DNA of 64,000 nucleotides from Tretioscincus oriximinensis (GCA_022410635.1 JAJVDF010000299.1:63332-127331); one strand, 5' to 3'. Counted from the stretch's first letter, positions 1 through 11,530 are shown. The notes: generated by a model not told the origin, from the letters alone. Numbers and translations are program-made.

Positions 1-102
1 ACATTCTTTTATTCTTTTTATTCCCTTTTCTATTTCTTCCCATCTAATACCAATATCCATATTTCATATTTCATATATCTCTTCTTTGAAGTCTTTGAAG
101 AA
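1..102. other. T-rich flank, nothing recognised
   Basis: Short T-rich sequence with several TTTCATAT-like repeats. No gene or element is recognised; it may be the decayed tail side of the SINE that follows. Confidence 0.4.
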
Positions 103-272
103 TTTATAACACCCCTTTCACCAAAGGGTTGCTCATATAGCTTTTTATTACCCTGTGAAGTGGGCGGGGCTGAGAGAGTTCTATGTGACTGACCCAAGAT
201 CATCCAGCTGGCTTCATGGAGGACTGTGGAATCAAACCTGGAGTCTACCAGATAAGATCCCAATGCTACTAC
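103..272 (-). mobile_element. tRNA-derived SINE fragment (family 1)
   Basis: Read on the minus strand this follows the same order as the full-length SINE at 30784-31034: remnant promoter box B (GAATCAAACC on the plus strand), the CCAGCTGGCTTCATGGAGGA block, then CTGAGAGAGTT and GTGGGCGGGGC. The tRNA-like 5' end is lost near 270 and the 3' end is diverged. Confidence 0.75.
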
Positions 273-1813
273 TCTCTATTGTGCGGTCATTGTTCCAGAT
301 TACATTATTACATGGGCTGAACCAGTGGACATTCCATCAGTTTAGGAGAAAACTGCAAGCATACTGCAGCACTATTGTCCCCCTTTGTTGGATTTTATAT
401 GTTCCAGACTATTTGGATTACATTGTTCCCAGCAAAAAGACCAAATTAAGATGCAACAGGTGCCTGATTATATAAGCAAAGCATAAGCAGTTTGATCACA
501 CTGTAGAAACAGAAGATACACTTGTATCAGCCATATTAGCTGGTCCATTTATTTTACATCCACTAAATTAATATTTCTACTGGATCAAATGATCTGTTAT
601 ATATGTCACCAACAACTGTTTGAGTTTATTTACCAAGACTCCAAATATATTGCCTGTGAAAAGAGTAATACANTTGTAAGGTTTAAATATTAGGTTATTT
701 TAAGAATTATCAAGCTGCTTCCTCCTCTTATTTCTTTCCTGTCTTTCCTTCTATATGTCAAAAAAGGAGTGCCTTAACTTACAATTGTCCTCCCAAAGCA
801 GATATTCTAAATCAGAACCAACTAATTAATGATTTCAATGTCGTTTTTATTCCAATCCTTCAGAATAGCTGAATTTGCACTTCACCAGAAATTGATGTAA
901 TAATGGCTCAGGCCCTATCACCGTGCACAATTTCCAGTGAGATGGATGCAACATTACTTTCAGTCTGCCCCACACATTGAGGAGAAGCTATTTAAAGGGT
1001 CCCTTAGCACAGAATTATTAGTACACAGTTTATGCGATTCAAAAGTGGGCTTTTTGAAATAATCAAAAGAAAGCTTTGTGGAGACATTCAGCAATCTGAA
1101 GTCTCTCACAAGACTTAAGGCAAGAGTAAGTTATACCCTTATTTACTTCTTTCATTAGGCACACTGGAAATGGATCTAATTGGAACTGAATAGTTTAATG
1201 ATTAGTCAATTGACCATATCAAATTTACAAAAGATAAAACCTTTGACCATNATAAATACAAATCTCGATTAAAACAAAAGAGATAGCATTGTTATTTACC
1301 CCCATCTCCCTTACAGAACATCCCGTTCATGTCAATGAATAATTTCTTAAATCGGGCAGCCTTAGTAAGGAACAGGGCAACCCTGTGTGTCACCTGGGCA
1401 TTTTTTCCCTTCAGAAAATGATTCAGATTAATTTCTGCAGTCCTATGGGACACCCTTTGTAATGAAGGTCCTAGACAATGGACAGCNAAGCAGGATATGA
1501 TATATATAGGTCTTCAACCATTTCTGCATTGCAGACGCACAGTCTTTTTTCATAAGGTACCTGGTGATATCTTCCCTATTTCACCATTCAGGCAATAAGT
1601 TCAAATTGTTCATATGTAAATTGTTGGCTTAGTTTGTGAGGCATAACTAGGAAGCTGGAAGATAGATTTCAATCATACTAGCCATTTTAATTATTTTATA
1701 CTAGATAGACACCCAATGTCATTTTGTGCACTAATGTCTACCACTTGCTACTTAAATATCTCTTTGGCTACATGGCTGGTAGGTTGTAGCTTTTGCAGGG
1801 AAAGACCACAGTG
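273..1813. other. No gene seen
   Basis: AT-rich sequence with stops in all frames and two single n bases. The stretch near 1060-1140 weakly resembles 35420-35470, which flanks another copy of the repeat at 1814, so that repeat may extend to the left. No exon, RNA gene or other element is recognised. Confidence 0.4.
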
Positions 1814-2020
1814 AGAGTAAAAGGTTAATTGGCTCTTGGCTTGCAGAGAATGCTTGGGAACTGTAGGCAGGCTCACAGAAAATGCTGTGGATTGTACTGC
1901 AGTTAGGCAAGCATTGCAATGTCTTATGGGGCTCATCATGCGATGACATTGCTAGGCAAAGAGTTGTAGCAGCATGGAAGGTAAGGTAAAATGGGNCAGA
2001 TGGCAAATGCATCTTTAAAA
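1814..2020 (+). repeat. Unclassified dispersed repeat, family A copy 1
   Basis: Shares ordered blocks with 35480-35606, 36597-36680 and 53640-53772: a GCTTGCAGAGAATGCT core, then TTATGGGGCTC, then CAGCATGGAAG and GATGGCAAATGC. It gives the uninterrupted order of the family, which shows that the CR1 at 35.6 kb is an insertion into another copy. No coding frame is seen and the class is unknown. Confidence 0.55.
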
Positions 2021-2531
2021 AAAAAAGCGAAAAAAACACTGAGAAAAAACCCTGAGAAAGTCTTATAAAGTTTGTTTTTCTTGTAAACAAATCAGTAGGT
2101 TGCAGAAAATGTCAATCTCCCAGGACATTGTATCTTGGGATCTCGGAACAACAGTCCTTGAACAAAAAACTTACAGAGGGAGATTTGGAAGAGATGTAGC
2201 AGAACCGGAATACATGCACAAATCCATATATTGGTTTTTTTCATACTTTGCTTAGTATGGCNTAATTGCCACATGGTGTGGAGGCACTCACGCCATATCA
2301 GCATGAGGATCCTGTGCCTTCTTAGCTGAGATGGTGCACATGTGCAGTTGCTAAACGTAGACCATGTGCATGGTACACACAATTAGACATGTGTGAATGG
2401 CACCATTGTCACATAACTGGGGATTTCGTGCTGGCAAAATAACCAAATGTGCTGCACTTGATGCCAGTGGGACAGGTAAGTTTATGTAATCATTCATTAT
2501 GTGGTGCTCTCTTCTAATATGATCAAGACAT
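2021..2531. other. No gene seen
   Basis: Low-complexity A-rich start (poly-A interrupted by G) followed by unassigned sequence. Short open frames here show no family resemblance. Confidence 0.4.
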
Positions 2532-2805
2532 AATAAAATAAGAAGAGCTTTGCTGAATCAAGCTACAGTTGATCAAGTCCAGCATTCTGTCTCATCCAGA
2601 AAAAACCAAAACCTCCATCTGTTTTGAGCCACTGCAAATTGTATTTCCAAAATGCTACCTGTTTTTCTTGCCTGTTGCTCGATCCTGGAGGCAATATCAA
2701 GAAATCCATCCAAATAACTATTAATACACTTGGCTTCCATTAATTTGCTTAATCCTATCTTAAAGCTATCCAGGCTACTAACATATATCTGGATACACTC
2801 CAACT
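2532..2805 (-). mobile_element. CR1-like LINE 3' end, degraded
   Basis: On the minus strand this is the last coding part plus 3' UTR of the CR1 lineage seen intact at 35.6-36.6 kb. Recognisable blocks are CCTGGAGGCAATATC, GTCCAGCATTCTGT and the terminal AAGAAGAGC. It is more diverged than the 4.4-kb copy. Confidence 0.75.
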
Positions 2806-3034
2806 CCAGTCCATTAAGAGGGGACTAAATAGAAAACACATTATAGCCTCTTCTCTCCATCTTTCTGTATCTCTTTAAACTACAACTATCTTGTTTACAC
2901 TTCTTTCCCCCAGAAAGCCTTAATGACCCTCATTGTGCTATGCTTAACTAATCTCCTCCATTCCCATTTGCATTGTATTGCTATTTAGGAACCCAGCTTG
3001 CTGTAAATAATTGTCCCCACATGGTTGTTCCCTC
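2806..3034. other. No gene seen
   Basis: Possible continuation of the preceding CR1 on its 5' side, but too diverged to assign. No open frame of note. Confidence 0.3.
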
Positions 3035-3112
3035 CATAGCATCTGAAGAAATAGACTGGCCCAGGAAAGCCCATACTGCCTACTCTGTCCACGTTAGTCT
3101 CAAAATGCTGGA
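3035..3112. repeat. Dispersed repeat with GTTAGTCTCAAA block, copy 1
   Basis: Contains GCATCTGAAGAAATAGAC followed by GTTAGTCTCAAAATGCTGGA. The same order occurs at 42959-43050 and, with inverted-repeat arms, at 24738-24841. Similar blocks are common in turtle, crocodile and lizard DNA, but the class is not certain. Confidence 0.5.
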
Positions 3113-4140
3113 TTCAGTGGATTGAGGCATGCCTGAAAAACTGCATTATTTTTTGTACATATAGTTGAGATAAGAGCTGTTTTGCAGTTGTTCACTCTAT
3201 AGCTCCTTTGTTCTTCTCTGCTGTTNACTGATCAAAATTCTTAGCAGATATCTGTAAAGATGGCATTATATGGGCCCTTCTGAAAAGGTACAGCAGTCTA
3301 TCAATTTATACGATGGTGGGAATGAACCTGCCAAATAAGTAATATTGCTTTCCTCCAGTTCTTTTTATAGTCCACCTCACAGTCATAGTTTTTATTCCCC
3401 AATCCCCTACATAAACATGTGTGCTATCTCCTAGTACAGCATCATTTATCTTGCCTCTGCCAACTGAGTGATCATTGGAGTCTCAATGACACAGTGAATT
3501 AGTGGCACATCTTGTTCCTCAAGTTATACATCTGGCACCTTCCTTCTGAGACCACCCATTCTGGCTTCCACTCTCTCTTCCTGACATGAAGATTCTGTGG
3601 GGATTAATTGCCATGACACAAGATGACTTCTGGATGGCAGCAAAAATATCCTCAACACCATTATAGGTTTCCTATTGCCAAGGTTCTTCTCCCTAATCAT
3701 ATTATTTTATTCCCATTGCATTTCAAAGATAATATATTCTCCTTATAACGTGGAAAATAAAAAAATGGAAATCATAATAGTTGTATAAAAAGTATTATTG
3801 ACATCAAAGAAGAGGGAGGAGACAAGCATTCACTCTGGAAAGACCTAGGTGAAAAAATCAACCCATAAAATACAGAAATGCCCTATGAACAGCAATGGAA
3901 AGCCTATTCCAGAAAATGGTTGCCAGTGCAACATAGATCCAATGACAAGTAGTCACAAGATGGCCTTCAACAACTCAGGGCAGCCCTAGCAGGGCTTTCC
4001 CTGAGACAGAAATTGAAGTTAATAAACCAGGTAGGCAAAGGGTACAAACTAAGATGGGCAGATGACATTCTAGTTCTCTTTAACAGTAAAGAGACATACA
4101 AAAAGGCAGCAGCAGAGCCCATCAAACTTGAATCTCTTCA
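3113..4140. other. No gene seen
   Basis: Unassigned AT-rich sequence with one n. A plus-strand frame near 4013-4237 resembles a LINE reverse-transcriptase motif at one point (RWADDILVLF at about 4052-4081), so a short LINE scrap may be present; the rest of that frame runs into an unrelated repeat. Confidence 0.35.
4052..4130 (+). pseudogene. Possible LINE RT scrap with ADDI motif
   Basis: The plus-strand frame reads GYKLRWADDILVLFNSKE. The A/Y-x-DD core followed by a hydrophobic run resembles the active-site strand of LINE reverse transcriptases. Only about 25 residues show this and nothing on either side supports a larger domain. It could be chance; it could also be an old LINE remnant. Confidence 0.35.
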
Positions 4141-4452
4141 TTTATTTAGGGATTTAAGGATTTATATCCCGCCCTTCACCATAGATCCCAGGGTGAGTAA
4201 TAGAAGATTAAAAACACACATTAATAAAATGTTTTAAAATAGCTATTCACTCACTCACTTACTCCAAAACACCCACCCACCCTGGAAGGGCAGAACATAG
4301 AGGGAGNTAGGAATAAAAAGCCTTGGTGAAGAGGTAAGATTTTGCCAGGTGCTGAAAGCTGTACAGAGGTGTACATCTGGTGAGCCACTAACGTGAGGCT
4401 GTTCCAGAGTCTGAGAGCCATCACAGAGAAGGCTCTCTTCCATGCCCCTTCT
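4141..4452. repeat. Unclassified dispersed repeat (ATCCCGCCCTTCACC family)
   Basis: Starts with TTATATCCCGCCCTTCACC and GGGTGAGTAATAGAAGATTAAAA, then runs to GTTCCAGAGTCTGAGAGCC and GAGAAGGCTCTCTTCC. The first part recurs at 29561-29664, and both parts recur diverged at 18896-19145. Such blocks are frequent in lizard DNA; the parent element is not identified here. Confidence 0.5.
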
Positions 4453-4455
4453 CCT

Positions 4456-5036
4456 TAAGAACAATATAAGAACATAAGAAGAGCCATACTGGATCAGGCC
4501 ACAGCCCATCAAGTCCAGCATTCTGTGTCACACAGAGGCCCACCAGATGCACCTGGGCAGCCCGAACAGAGGAAAGCAAAATATGCTCCTGTTCATGACT
4601 CCCTGCAAATGGTATTTCAGGAGTCCTGCCTGTTGCTCCACCCCGGAGGCAACATCCAGACATCCATCCTAGTATCCATAAACCTGTCTAGTCCTGTCTT
4701 GAAACTATCCAAGCTGTTAGCTACCACTACCTCTTCAGGAAGTAAATTCCACAGNCCGATGACCCTCTGGGTGCAAAAATACTTTCCTTTGTCTGTTCTC
4801 ACTTTTCTACCCATCAGTTTTAAGGAGTGCCCTCTGGTCCTAGTGTTGTGTGATAGAGAAAACATTTTTCTCTATTCACCCTGTTAATCCCATGCATGAT
4901 TTTGTACACTTCAATCAGATCACCCCTCAAACGTCTCCTTTCAAGGTTGAAGAGGCNCAGNCGTTGCAGCCTGACTTCGTAAGGGAGGTGCTCCAGACCC
5001 TTGATTATTTTTGTTGCCCNTTTCTGCATTTTCTCC
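4456..5036 (-). pseudogene. CR1-like LINE, 5'-truncated, RT C-terminal region and 3' UTR
   Basis: Minus-strand copy of the lineage at 35.6-36.6 kb. Two overlapping broken frames encode its C-terminal protein: 4820-5029 (IIKGLEHLPYEVRLQ, LRGDLIEVYKIMHG) and 4617-4865 (HNTRTRGHSLKL, LWNLLPEEVVVANS). A frameshift near 4840 separates them. The 3' UTR follows to 4456, ending in a remnant of the TTCTTATG 8-mer tail. The 5' truncation falls at the GAGAAGGTGCAGAAAAGGG block, a common stopping point for LINE copies. The copy is not functional. Confidence 0.85.
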
Positions 5037-5097
5037 TTGCTGGTTCACACACTCATTGACCTAGAATAAGATGAAATAAGTCATAGCAATACAGAAA

Positions 5098-5505
5098 CAT
5101 ACAGTTAGGAGGGATCTCCAGAGTCATTGAGTCCAACATCCTGCTCAACAGAGAATTCATTAAACTCTCTATTTGTAGACTTCCATCAGAGGAGAACTCA
5201 CCACTTCCCGAGACAACCTATTCCACTGTGTGATCAGCTCCCTCATAGAAGCTTTTTCCTAATATCTAATCTGTATCTTCTCCCTTGCAGTTTCATTCAG
5301 CCCATTGTTTCTAGTTCTTCTTTGTGCAAATGAGAATGGAACTGATAGTCCTTCAGATATGTGGAGACAGTTTTCATGTTTCCTCTCAGTCATCGCTTTT
5401 GAAGTCTTAACGTTCCCAGATTCTTTAACTGTTCCTCACAGGATATGGTTTTCAGACCACGTACCATCTTGGTAGCTCTCTTTCAAACTGCAGAAAAGCT
5501 CTAAA
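5098..5505 (-). mobile_element. CR1 LINE 3' region, bird/lizard type
   Basis: Minus-strand match to the second CR1 lineage, also at 31581-32204. Blocks in order are GTTAGGAGGGATCTCC, GAGTCCAACATCCTGCTCAA, GACTTCCATCAGAG, CACTTCCCGAGACAAC, TTGCAGTTTCATTC and TTCTTTAACTGTTCCTCACA. The GATTCTAT tail is missing. No usable frame remains. Confidence 0.8.
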
Positions 5506-5929
5506 TTTGTGATAAACTCTTATCCAAAATAACGTATAGGCAAAAAGGTTACTGTTTTTGGTAACGGAAGACAAACAGATGACACTTCAAGAATTCTAAC
5601 TTTGTTTTGCATACTAAAAGATTGCTTCTGATTGTCACTAATTAATCAAGGAATAAATTTTAATCTGCACAATTAAGCCTGCAGTTGATTGTTTACATTG
5701 CTTAAATCAATCAAACATGTCACCCACAACCAGTATAAAAGATTGAAAGGGCTGAGGCCTTTCAACTGCCCTCCCCATCTAAATGGCATTTTCACCATCC
5801 CAGCTACACACACACACACACATATCCACACAAACACAAGCATAAGCACAAAAGTCTTAGCTACACAGTGATTACTTATCTCTTCTGTAGCACTAGGTTC
5901 CTCTTTGGGCCACATGTGTTAATTGAGGA
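5506..5929. other. No gene seen; short (CA)n at 5805-5822
   Basis: Unassigned sequence with a brief CA dinucleotide run. Short frames around 5673-5915 read through this run and are not credible genes. Confidence 0.4.
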
Positions 5930-6065
5930 TTCGCTAGCCTTTGCTATGTAGTTGCCAAATATCTGTAAAGGATAAGAATCTCCCTTTGCAGATATTCCAA
6001 CTGCATAGCAAAGGACAGGCATCCCCCATTATATAGTCCTGCAGCCCTTCTGGTGTGTCCACACT
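5930..6065. mobile_element. Fold-back fragment of a family D transposon
   Basis: Contains an imperfect inverted repeat: arm 5938-5971 (starting CCTTTGCTATGTAGTTG) pairs with 5983-6014 (ending CTGCATAGCAAAGG). The same block occurs inside the 430-bp element at 55665-56094 (GCCATGTAGTTGGAAAAGATCTGCAA in two pieces around 55925), so this is probably a fragment of that family. Confidence 0.55.
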
Positions 6066-6456
6066 CTCGCGAGAGAAGACAAGAGCACAGACCACATCTG
6101 GCCAAGCATGTACAAATGAGTTTCTCCTCCTTATACAATACAATACCAGAACCCCAGCTGTAGAAATACAACAATATTTTAACATCTATATATTAAAATT
6201 AGTTTATCACATACACCAGTGCAATCTAAAAAGGCCCATACAATGTCCAGATGAGTATACTTGTGGGATCAATATTGTCACAAGATTCTGCAGTGAGCCA
6301 TCTTCAAAATATTTTGCAATAAGCTAGAAGCATTTCGATCACAGGTGGGTTCAAGGTCTTCTTCAGTGGCAAAAGGTGCAAAAGGTTTAGCATTTCAAAG
6401 CAGAAATAAATGAGACACCATTAATGTTGAGAATCAAACTGCAGAATACCAAAAAA
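6066..6456. other. No gene seen
   Basis: Unassigned AT-rich sequence. Frames at 6055-6327 show no family resemblance. Confidence 0.4.
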
Positions 6457-6507
6457 CTCTCCCTCCCTTCCTTCCCTCTCTCTGCTCTCACTCTCCTCTC
6501 TCACTCT

Positions 6508-6546
<39 letters not shown>

Positions 6547-6768
6547 TCCTCTCTCTCTCTCTCCTCTCTCACTCTTTTTCTCTCTCACACACTCTCTCAC
6601 ACACACATACGCACTTTCCTCTCTCTCTCCTCTCTCTCTCACACACACTCACTCTCTCCTCTCTCACTCTCTCCTCTCTCACTCTTTTTCTCTCTTGCAC
6701 TCTCTCTCTCACACACACTCTCTCTCACACACACTCTCTCTCATACACACACACGCACACGCACACTA
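6457..6768 (+). repeat. Compound (CT)n / (CA)n microsatellite, about 310 bp
   Basis: Alternating runs of CT and CA dinucleotides, with CTCTCCTCTCTCACTCTTT units repeated several times, so both a 2-bp and a longer period are present. One strand is nearly pure pyrimidine in the CT parts. A 132-residue Ser/Leu/His/Thr frame through it is a by-product of the repeat. Confidence 0.95.
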
Positions 6769-6997
6769 CATGCCTTGGTTTTGAAAACAACCACACATAC
6801 ACAGGTGATGGGTAAAGAATGAGAGATTTTCATTTTTTATTCCTGCTAGAAATTCCTGACAGACAGACATGATAAAGGTCAAATCTAAGTCCACTGCCCT
6901 TGTGATTTGAATTTGCAGTTCAGCTGAACTCTGTTTTTCAAAACCTTTAATTTGAATATATAACATATTATCTGCCCTACCGCTTCACAAGTAATTT

Positions 6998-7023
6998 GGG
7001 GGTGGGAGGGGGGAAGGGGGAGG
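6998..7023 (+). other. G-rich run, possible G-quadruplex
   Basis: Four runs of 3-6 G separated by 1-2 bases (T, A, AA) within 26 bp, which fits the usual G3+N1-7 quadruplex pattern. It stands alone in AT-rich surroundings. Confidence 0.7.
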
Positions 7024-8581
7024 CAGCATTCATTGCTCTATAACCTCTCCCGGTGGCCCAAGCAGTCGCAGGCTGAAGATCACAGTAGTCTGAGGAGAAA
7101 TTATATTTTCAAATGAATACATTTTCATCAAACCTTCTATGTATCTGTCAGTTGCATTATGAGGGAACCTGATCCCATTTGAAAGCTACTGCATAATTCC
7201 AGCCATGGATGGAAATATTTGTAAGATAAATGCTTGGGGTGCCNGAGTTCTTCAACTTCACTATTTAAGGCATATCTACATTGAGAAAGGTGCTGAAGGT
7301 TGACAGAACCCCCTGTTTAAAGTGAGACTTGAAAAAGCCTTGGGATCTCAAAAAAAATGTTTATTAAGACCTCAGTACTATAATCAATCTTGCAATCTGT
7401 AAAGATATGATATGGACAATAGAAAATGTTTCTTCTTATATATAGAAGGGGATTTGGGGAGAAATTTTGAAAAGGAACCAGTGAAACAGTTGATTTTAGC
7501 AAGCCAATCTGTCACTNTTGGGTTAGAAAGATAAGGCACATGTTAGATATGAAGCTTTGAAGCTTTGAAATTATGAAGTTCAATTTATTGTTGGAAAAAT
7601 GCAATTAATTTAAGGGTATAACTAGTCAATTATATATTCCATCATGGAATAGTTTTATTCTGTATAGCCAGTTAATTGTTCCACTACAGAATTATTGCAC
7701 TAGTCAATTTTCCACTAGGATAAGTGGTGAAAATGATAAATTATGCTAGAACTTAGGCTCCATTCACACATAGTTTTTGCTTACTATTAGAGACTAATTG
7801 TGGGGGATTTTTAACTCATGAAATCAGCAGTGGTTACACTTTTTCTTGGGACTATTTTTATGCAGCTTTTACAATAGGATGTCCTCTGTCTTCTTCCCAT
7901 AATGATGGAAACATATGGTCATTGCCAGTAAGAGCTGCCAAGGCCTGCTGAGATCTCCAGTCCTGCTTTGGGTGAGAACAGAAACTAGGAAAATAATTAC
8001 TTCTTTTTTATGTCAAATTTAAATGGAGAAAGAATGATAGAATTTTAAAAATACTGACTTGCAAGCTTNTAAAACTCAGGCAAGTTTTAAAGTGAGGGGC
8101 TTTTTCCCTTGAATTTCTCTGCCTTGCACCAAAGGAACCAATGGCAGAAAGGATGCAGAACAAGCAATCACAAGTTAAGATTTATGTAGGTGAAAAGTGT
8201 AGGTGAATTCAAAGTGAAGAAATGTATAATATATAAAGAGACAATACCACAAAAGACAGTGTCTGGAAGCACCCTAAGTGTCAGGGTTGTGAAAGGGTTA
8301 ACTTTTTCTGCTTACGTTTTGCTTGTCTTCTTCCCGTGATTTGCACACTGACCCGCTGCTTTGTTTATTGGCTGAAATTCAGTCATGGGGTGGAGGGAGG
8401 AAAGGGCTATATTAACTGAGTCAAAGGCTGTTCTACCTCATTTTCCGTCCTTGATTGATTGCTCAATTAGTGTCTTGATGCTGAAATAATTGCTAACTTC
8501 TGCCAAACAAACTCATTGTTGACAGAAGGATCTTGCCGCTTATCTCTTCTTACTCAGACATTCATCAAAAGCTAACACTAA
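7024..8581. other. No gene seen
   Basis: Unassigned sequence with three single n bases. GGCTCCATTCACACA at about 7767 resembles the terminal repeats of the small transposons found elsewhere in the window, but no partner end was found. No exon is supported. Confidence 0.35.
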
Positions 8582-8700
8582 GGCTCTCTCCCCACTGAAC
8601 CTTATTCTGGGTTATATCTTGGGATAGAGCTTGGCCATTTGGGGTCTGTCATAATCTGCACTAGGACGTAGATGGGAAGCTCTTCACTGGGGACCGAATC
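8582..8700 (+). mobile_element. Family C fold-back MITE, partial copy 1
   Basis: Carries the left-end block CCTTATTCTGGGTTATATCTTGGGATAG in two recognisable halves and the inner block GTCTGTCATAATCTGCACTAG. The same order is at 50632-50775, and a copy with both ends is at 50924-51064. The right end is not visible here. Confidence 0.55.
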
Positions 8701-9627
8701 TAAGAGTGAGAACCCCAACCCAATTATACAACATAAAGAGACTTTTCCTTTTATATGAATTCCAGTTATAAAAATATGTAAGGGTTAGTAGAGGAAAGAG
8801 ATGAGAGATGAGTGTTTGTGGTAGTTTCATTGCTTTTTTGCACTTTTATTGTGTGTGTTGCATAATGCATGTTTTTGTNTAGTGATATATAGAAAATTTA
8901 ATTAAAAAGAGAAAGAGAGAGATCGATTGACAGAAAGACAGTCGAAATTTATTAAAGAAAGTTGAGTTTATCAGTGGGTTTTATAGTTTCATAGAAGAAA
9001 TTAATCTAGCCCACGAAGAGGGAACTGTTTTATGCTACTGATTCAGGTACATATATAAATTGTGAATTGACTTGGGAAATTATTTGGAGAAGGTGACATA
9101 CAAATATAGCACCAAAGGGAAAAAGTATAAACTTGTGTCAGGGTTGATGAAGGAAGGAAGTGCCCTTCACTTTATCCATGCTATTTTTTTATCAAAGTTC
9201 TTTTCATCATAGACCTCTTGTTGTTATAGATCATGTGTTTTCTTCTGTGATGATATCTTAATAACCTTTTCCATAAATATTTGCTGGTTACTAAGCTGTT
9301 ATATGTATTTTAAGGTCATGGATCAGAACAGTTTAACAAGCTGGATTTTGAAAGAACTTATTCTTCTGTTTTTAAGCACATTCTGACAGTCTCATGTCAA
9401 TACCTAGACTCATGCTGGCAGAGGATGACTACAGAGATACCTGCCTTTGAACACAGAGACTGCCTTCTGTGTAGACACAGGAAGTTACTGATAGTTCCAC
9501 TACCTTCAGTATTTAAAGGGGTATGAACACATGGGAGGGCCTTCTCAGCATTTAGACATTTGGTGAAGATGCACCTTTTCATCCTGAGAGAATAACATAT
9601 TCCCATGCAGACACTGTTATTGTCATG
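8701..9627. other. No gene seen
   Basis: AT-rich unassigned sequence with an AG-rich run near 8905-8945. Nothing else recognised. Confidence 0.4.
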
Positions 9628-9802
9628 CATTGTTTGGTGTAGCAGTTAGGGGGTCACATTGGGTCCACGTCACTAGATTCATGTCACTTATACGGAGGTC
9701 TCCCAGTTAGATTCTGCACTCCTTCACAAAAGCCAGTTTTGTGACCTTCTGCTAATCACAGTCCTTCAGAGCTCCCTCAGCCCCACCTACTATACAAGGG
9801 TT
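9628..9802 (+). mobile_element. tRNA-derived SINE (family 1), degraded
   Basis: Begins TTGTTTGGTGTAGCAGTTA (A-box region), then GGAGGTCTCCCAGTTAGATTCTGC (B-box region), CACAAAAGCCAG and CTCAGCCCCACCTAC. It carries about 35 extra bases between the A and B regions. The AAAT tail is absent. Confidence 0.75.
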
Positions 9803-10693
9803 GCGTTCACTGGAGGGAAAAAATCTGTTTTAGAAGAAGGAAAGTAAAGCCAAAGCCATCCCATATGAAATGAGATTTTTCTACTCAGTTCCAAACTAGG
9901 TTTTCTGTCCACACAGGGGACACAAGATTCCAGTTTTGTTTCGGAGTAACTGTCTCCACTNCTTGAAAACCTGTACACATTTTTCACTATACAATCCTAT
10001 CACTGTGCATGTGTCTACTAAACATCTACCCTTCCCCTTTGCTGCCTTCCATTGTTGCTAGGTGCCTGGTTAGGTTTCATTCCCTTAACCTCATGTTGAA
10101 TTCAGTGGAAAGAACAAAGCTATTTTTGCACACCTGCATATTTAAAAAGCAAAGCAATGTCACCATTATGCAAGTCCTCCTGTCTCTAATTTCTGGTCTC
10201 CACAATGCCTCTACAATAGACTAGTTCACAGTGAGGATGAGATATTCCTTCTGCACTGCTGGATTTTCCTCTTCATTCCATGATCCTCCCTCATACCCAC
10301 TCTTGCACAAAATCACTGGTTATTTGAGAGACTGATCCTACTGTCAGAAAAAGTGATGACAACAACAGCCTAGATGGCTTTAATAATACATTATAAAAAT
10401 TCAAAGTGAACACTTAAACGAACACTACTGAAATCGGTTTAAAGATATTGCCTTAAGTAAGAGCCTTATAGCTAACTACTCTGCTAGCTCCACTAATCTC
10501 CATGGAAAACACTGCAAATAAAGTCTTTCGTTTTCTTCAGTAACAAAATCTGACGGTTGCACTTTGATTACCATAAAGTAGCAGAACTGGTTAAGCCACT
10601 CAGCCCACTCATCCAGTTATTGTAGAAAGGGATGAGATGTTGCATCCTGAAAGGCAAATGTGTACTGATCACTTCAAAGGCTTGCCAAGATAC
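9803..10693. other. No gene seen
   Basis: Unassigned sequence with one n. Several short frames, none resembling a known protein. Confidence 0.4.
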
Positions 10694-10712
10694 TTAACCC
10701 TAACCCTAACCC
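10694..10712 (-). repeat. Short telomere-like run, three CCCTAA units
   Basis: TTAACCCTAACCCTAACCC, i.e. three units of the vertebrate telomere repeat (TTAGGG on the minus strand). It is too short to prove an old telomere or a repair scar; chance or slippage is possible. Confidence 0.75.
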
Positions 10713-11160
10713 ACAATGCCTATTGGCCAGGAGGGAATATGCAGCCCTCCCCTTTTCCCTCCTCACACAAACCATGCCCAGCAAACAGCCCCCAAACCAT
10801 AGTGAGAGCAGAAAAAATCTGAATGAAGAAAACCTGTAGCTGTGAGTACACTTAAGTGCCAAACCAGTTTGAATTTAGATTAAAAGGAAACACAGCATGG
10901 ACGCTTAGGTTTCACAAAAGATTCATCCACATATATATATATATATAGCTGAAACAGAATGGCTAAATCCTCCTCGCATCCCATATATATTTAATCCAAT
11001 TCATCAGGACTGAAGCTGAATTAAAAGTGCATTTGTGACTCCAGTTCTTTGGCAGAATGTGTGTGAGAGTGACATTTCAGTCATGCTGCACAATCTGAAT
11101 TACTTAAATATTTGAAACTATCCAAGACAGATTTTATTTGGCTCAATTCAATTTCCTGAC
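10713..11160. other. No gene seen; (TA)n at 10930-10947
   Basis: Unassigned sequence holding a TA dinucleotide run of about nine units at 10930-10947. No gene is supported. Confidence 0.5.
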
Positions 11161-11345
11161 ATAGGCTGACCAGATGAGCCCTTTTGGGGGGCATTGAAAA
11201 CATGGTTTTGGGATGCCTCCCAGTTTTTACTGAGGAAACTTTTTTCAAAAAAAAAATTTTTTTGAAATTCTTTTGGTTTTTCAATTTTTTTCCCTCAGAA
11301 AAAACCAGGAGGCACCCCCAAAATGGGGTCATCTGGTCAGCCTAT
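11161..11345. mobile_element. Fold-back MITE, 185 bp (GCTGACCAGATGA family) copy 1
   Basis: The outer 17 bp are perfect inverted repeats: 11161-11177 (ATAGGCTGACCAGATGA) and 11329-11345. The arms continue imperfectly inward through CTTTTGGGGGG and TTTTTACTGAGG against their partners, so almost the whole element can fold into one hairpin around an A/T-rich loop. A second, 97-bp copy with target duplications is at 50028-50124. Non-coding. Confidence 0.85.
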
Positions 11346-11418
11346 TAATCTATAAGGCTGTAGCAGAAGTCCAGACTGAAAATTTGTTACAATAACAGTT
11401 ACATTTTTTTTCTTTAGA

Positions 11419-11530
11419 CCAGAGGTGTCTAACTGGTAGCATTCCATATCTTCTTAAACTGCAACTCCCAGCATTCAATTTGATTGACTAAGTGGAATGG
11501 AATGTTGGGAATTGTAGTTCTGGATGGGGC
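11419..11530. mobile_element. Fold-back element with AACTGCAACTCCCA arms
   Basis: Arms 11457-11476 and 11500-11519 pair at 17 of 20 positions. The AACTRCAAYTCCCARCATTC block with an upstream AGGTGTCTAACTGG is widespread in lizard DNA and is likely a non-autonomous DNA transposon. Target duplications were not found. Confidence 0.6.

Noticed and set aside
6424..6822. 132-codon Ser/Leu/His frame
   Set aside because: Produced by the CT/CA microsatellite.
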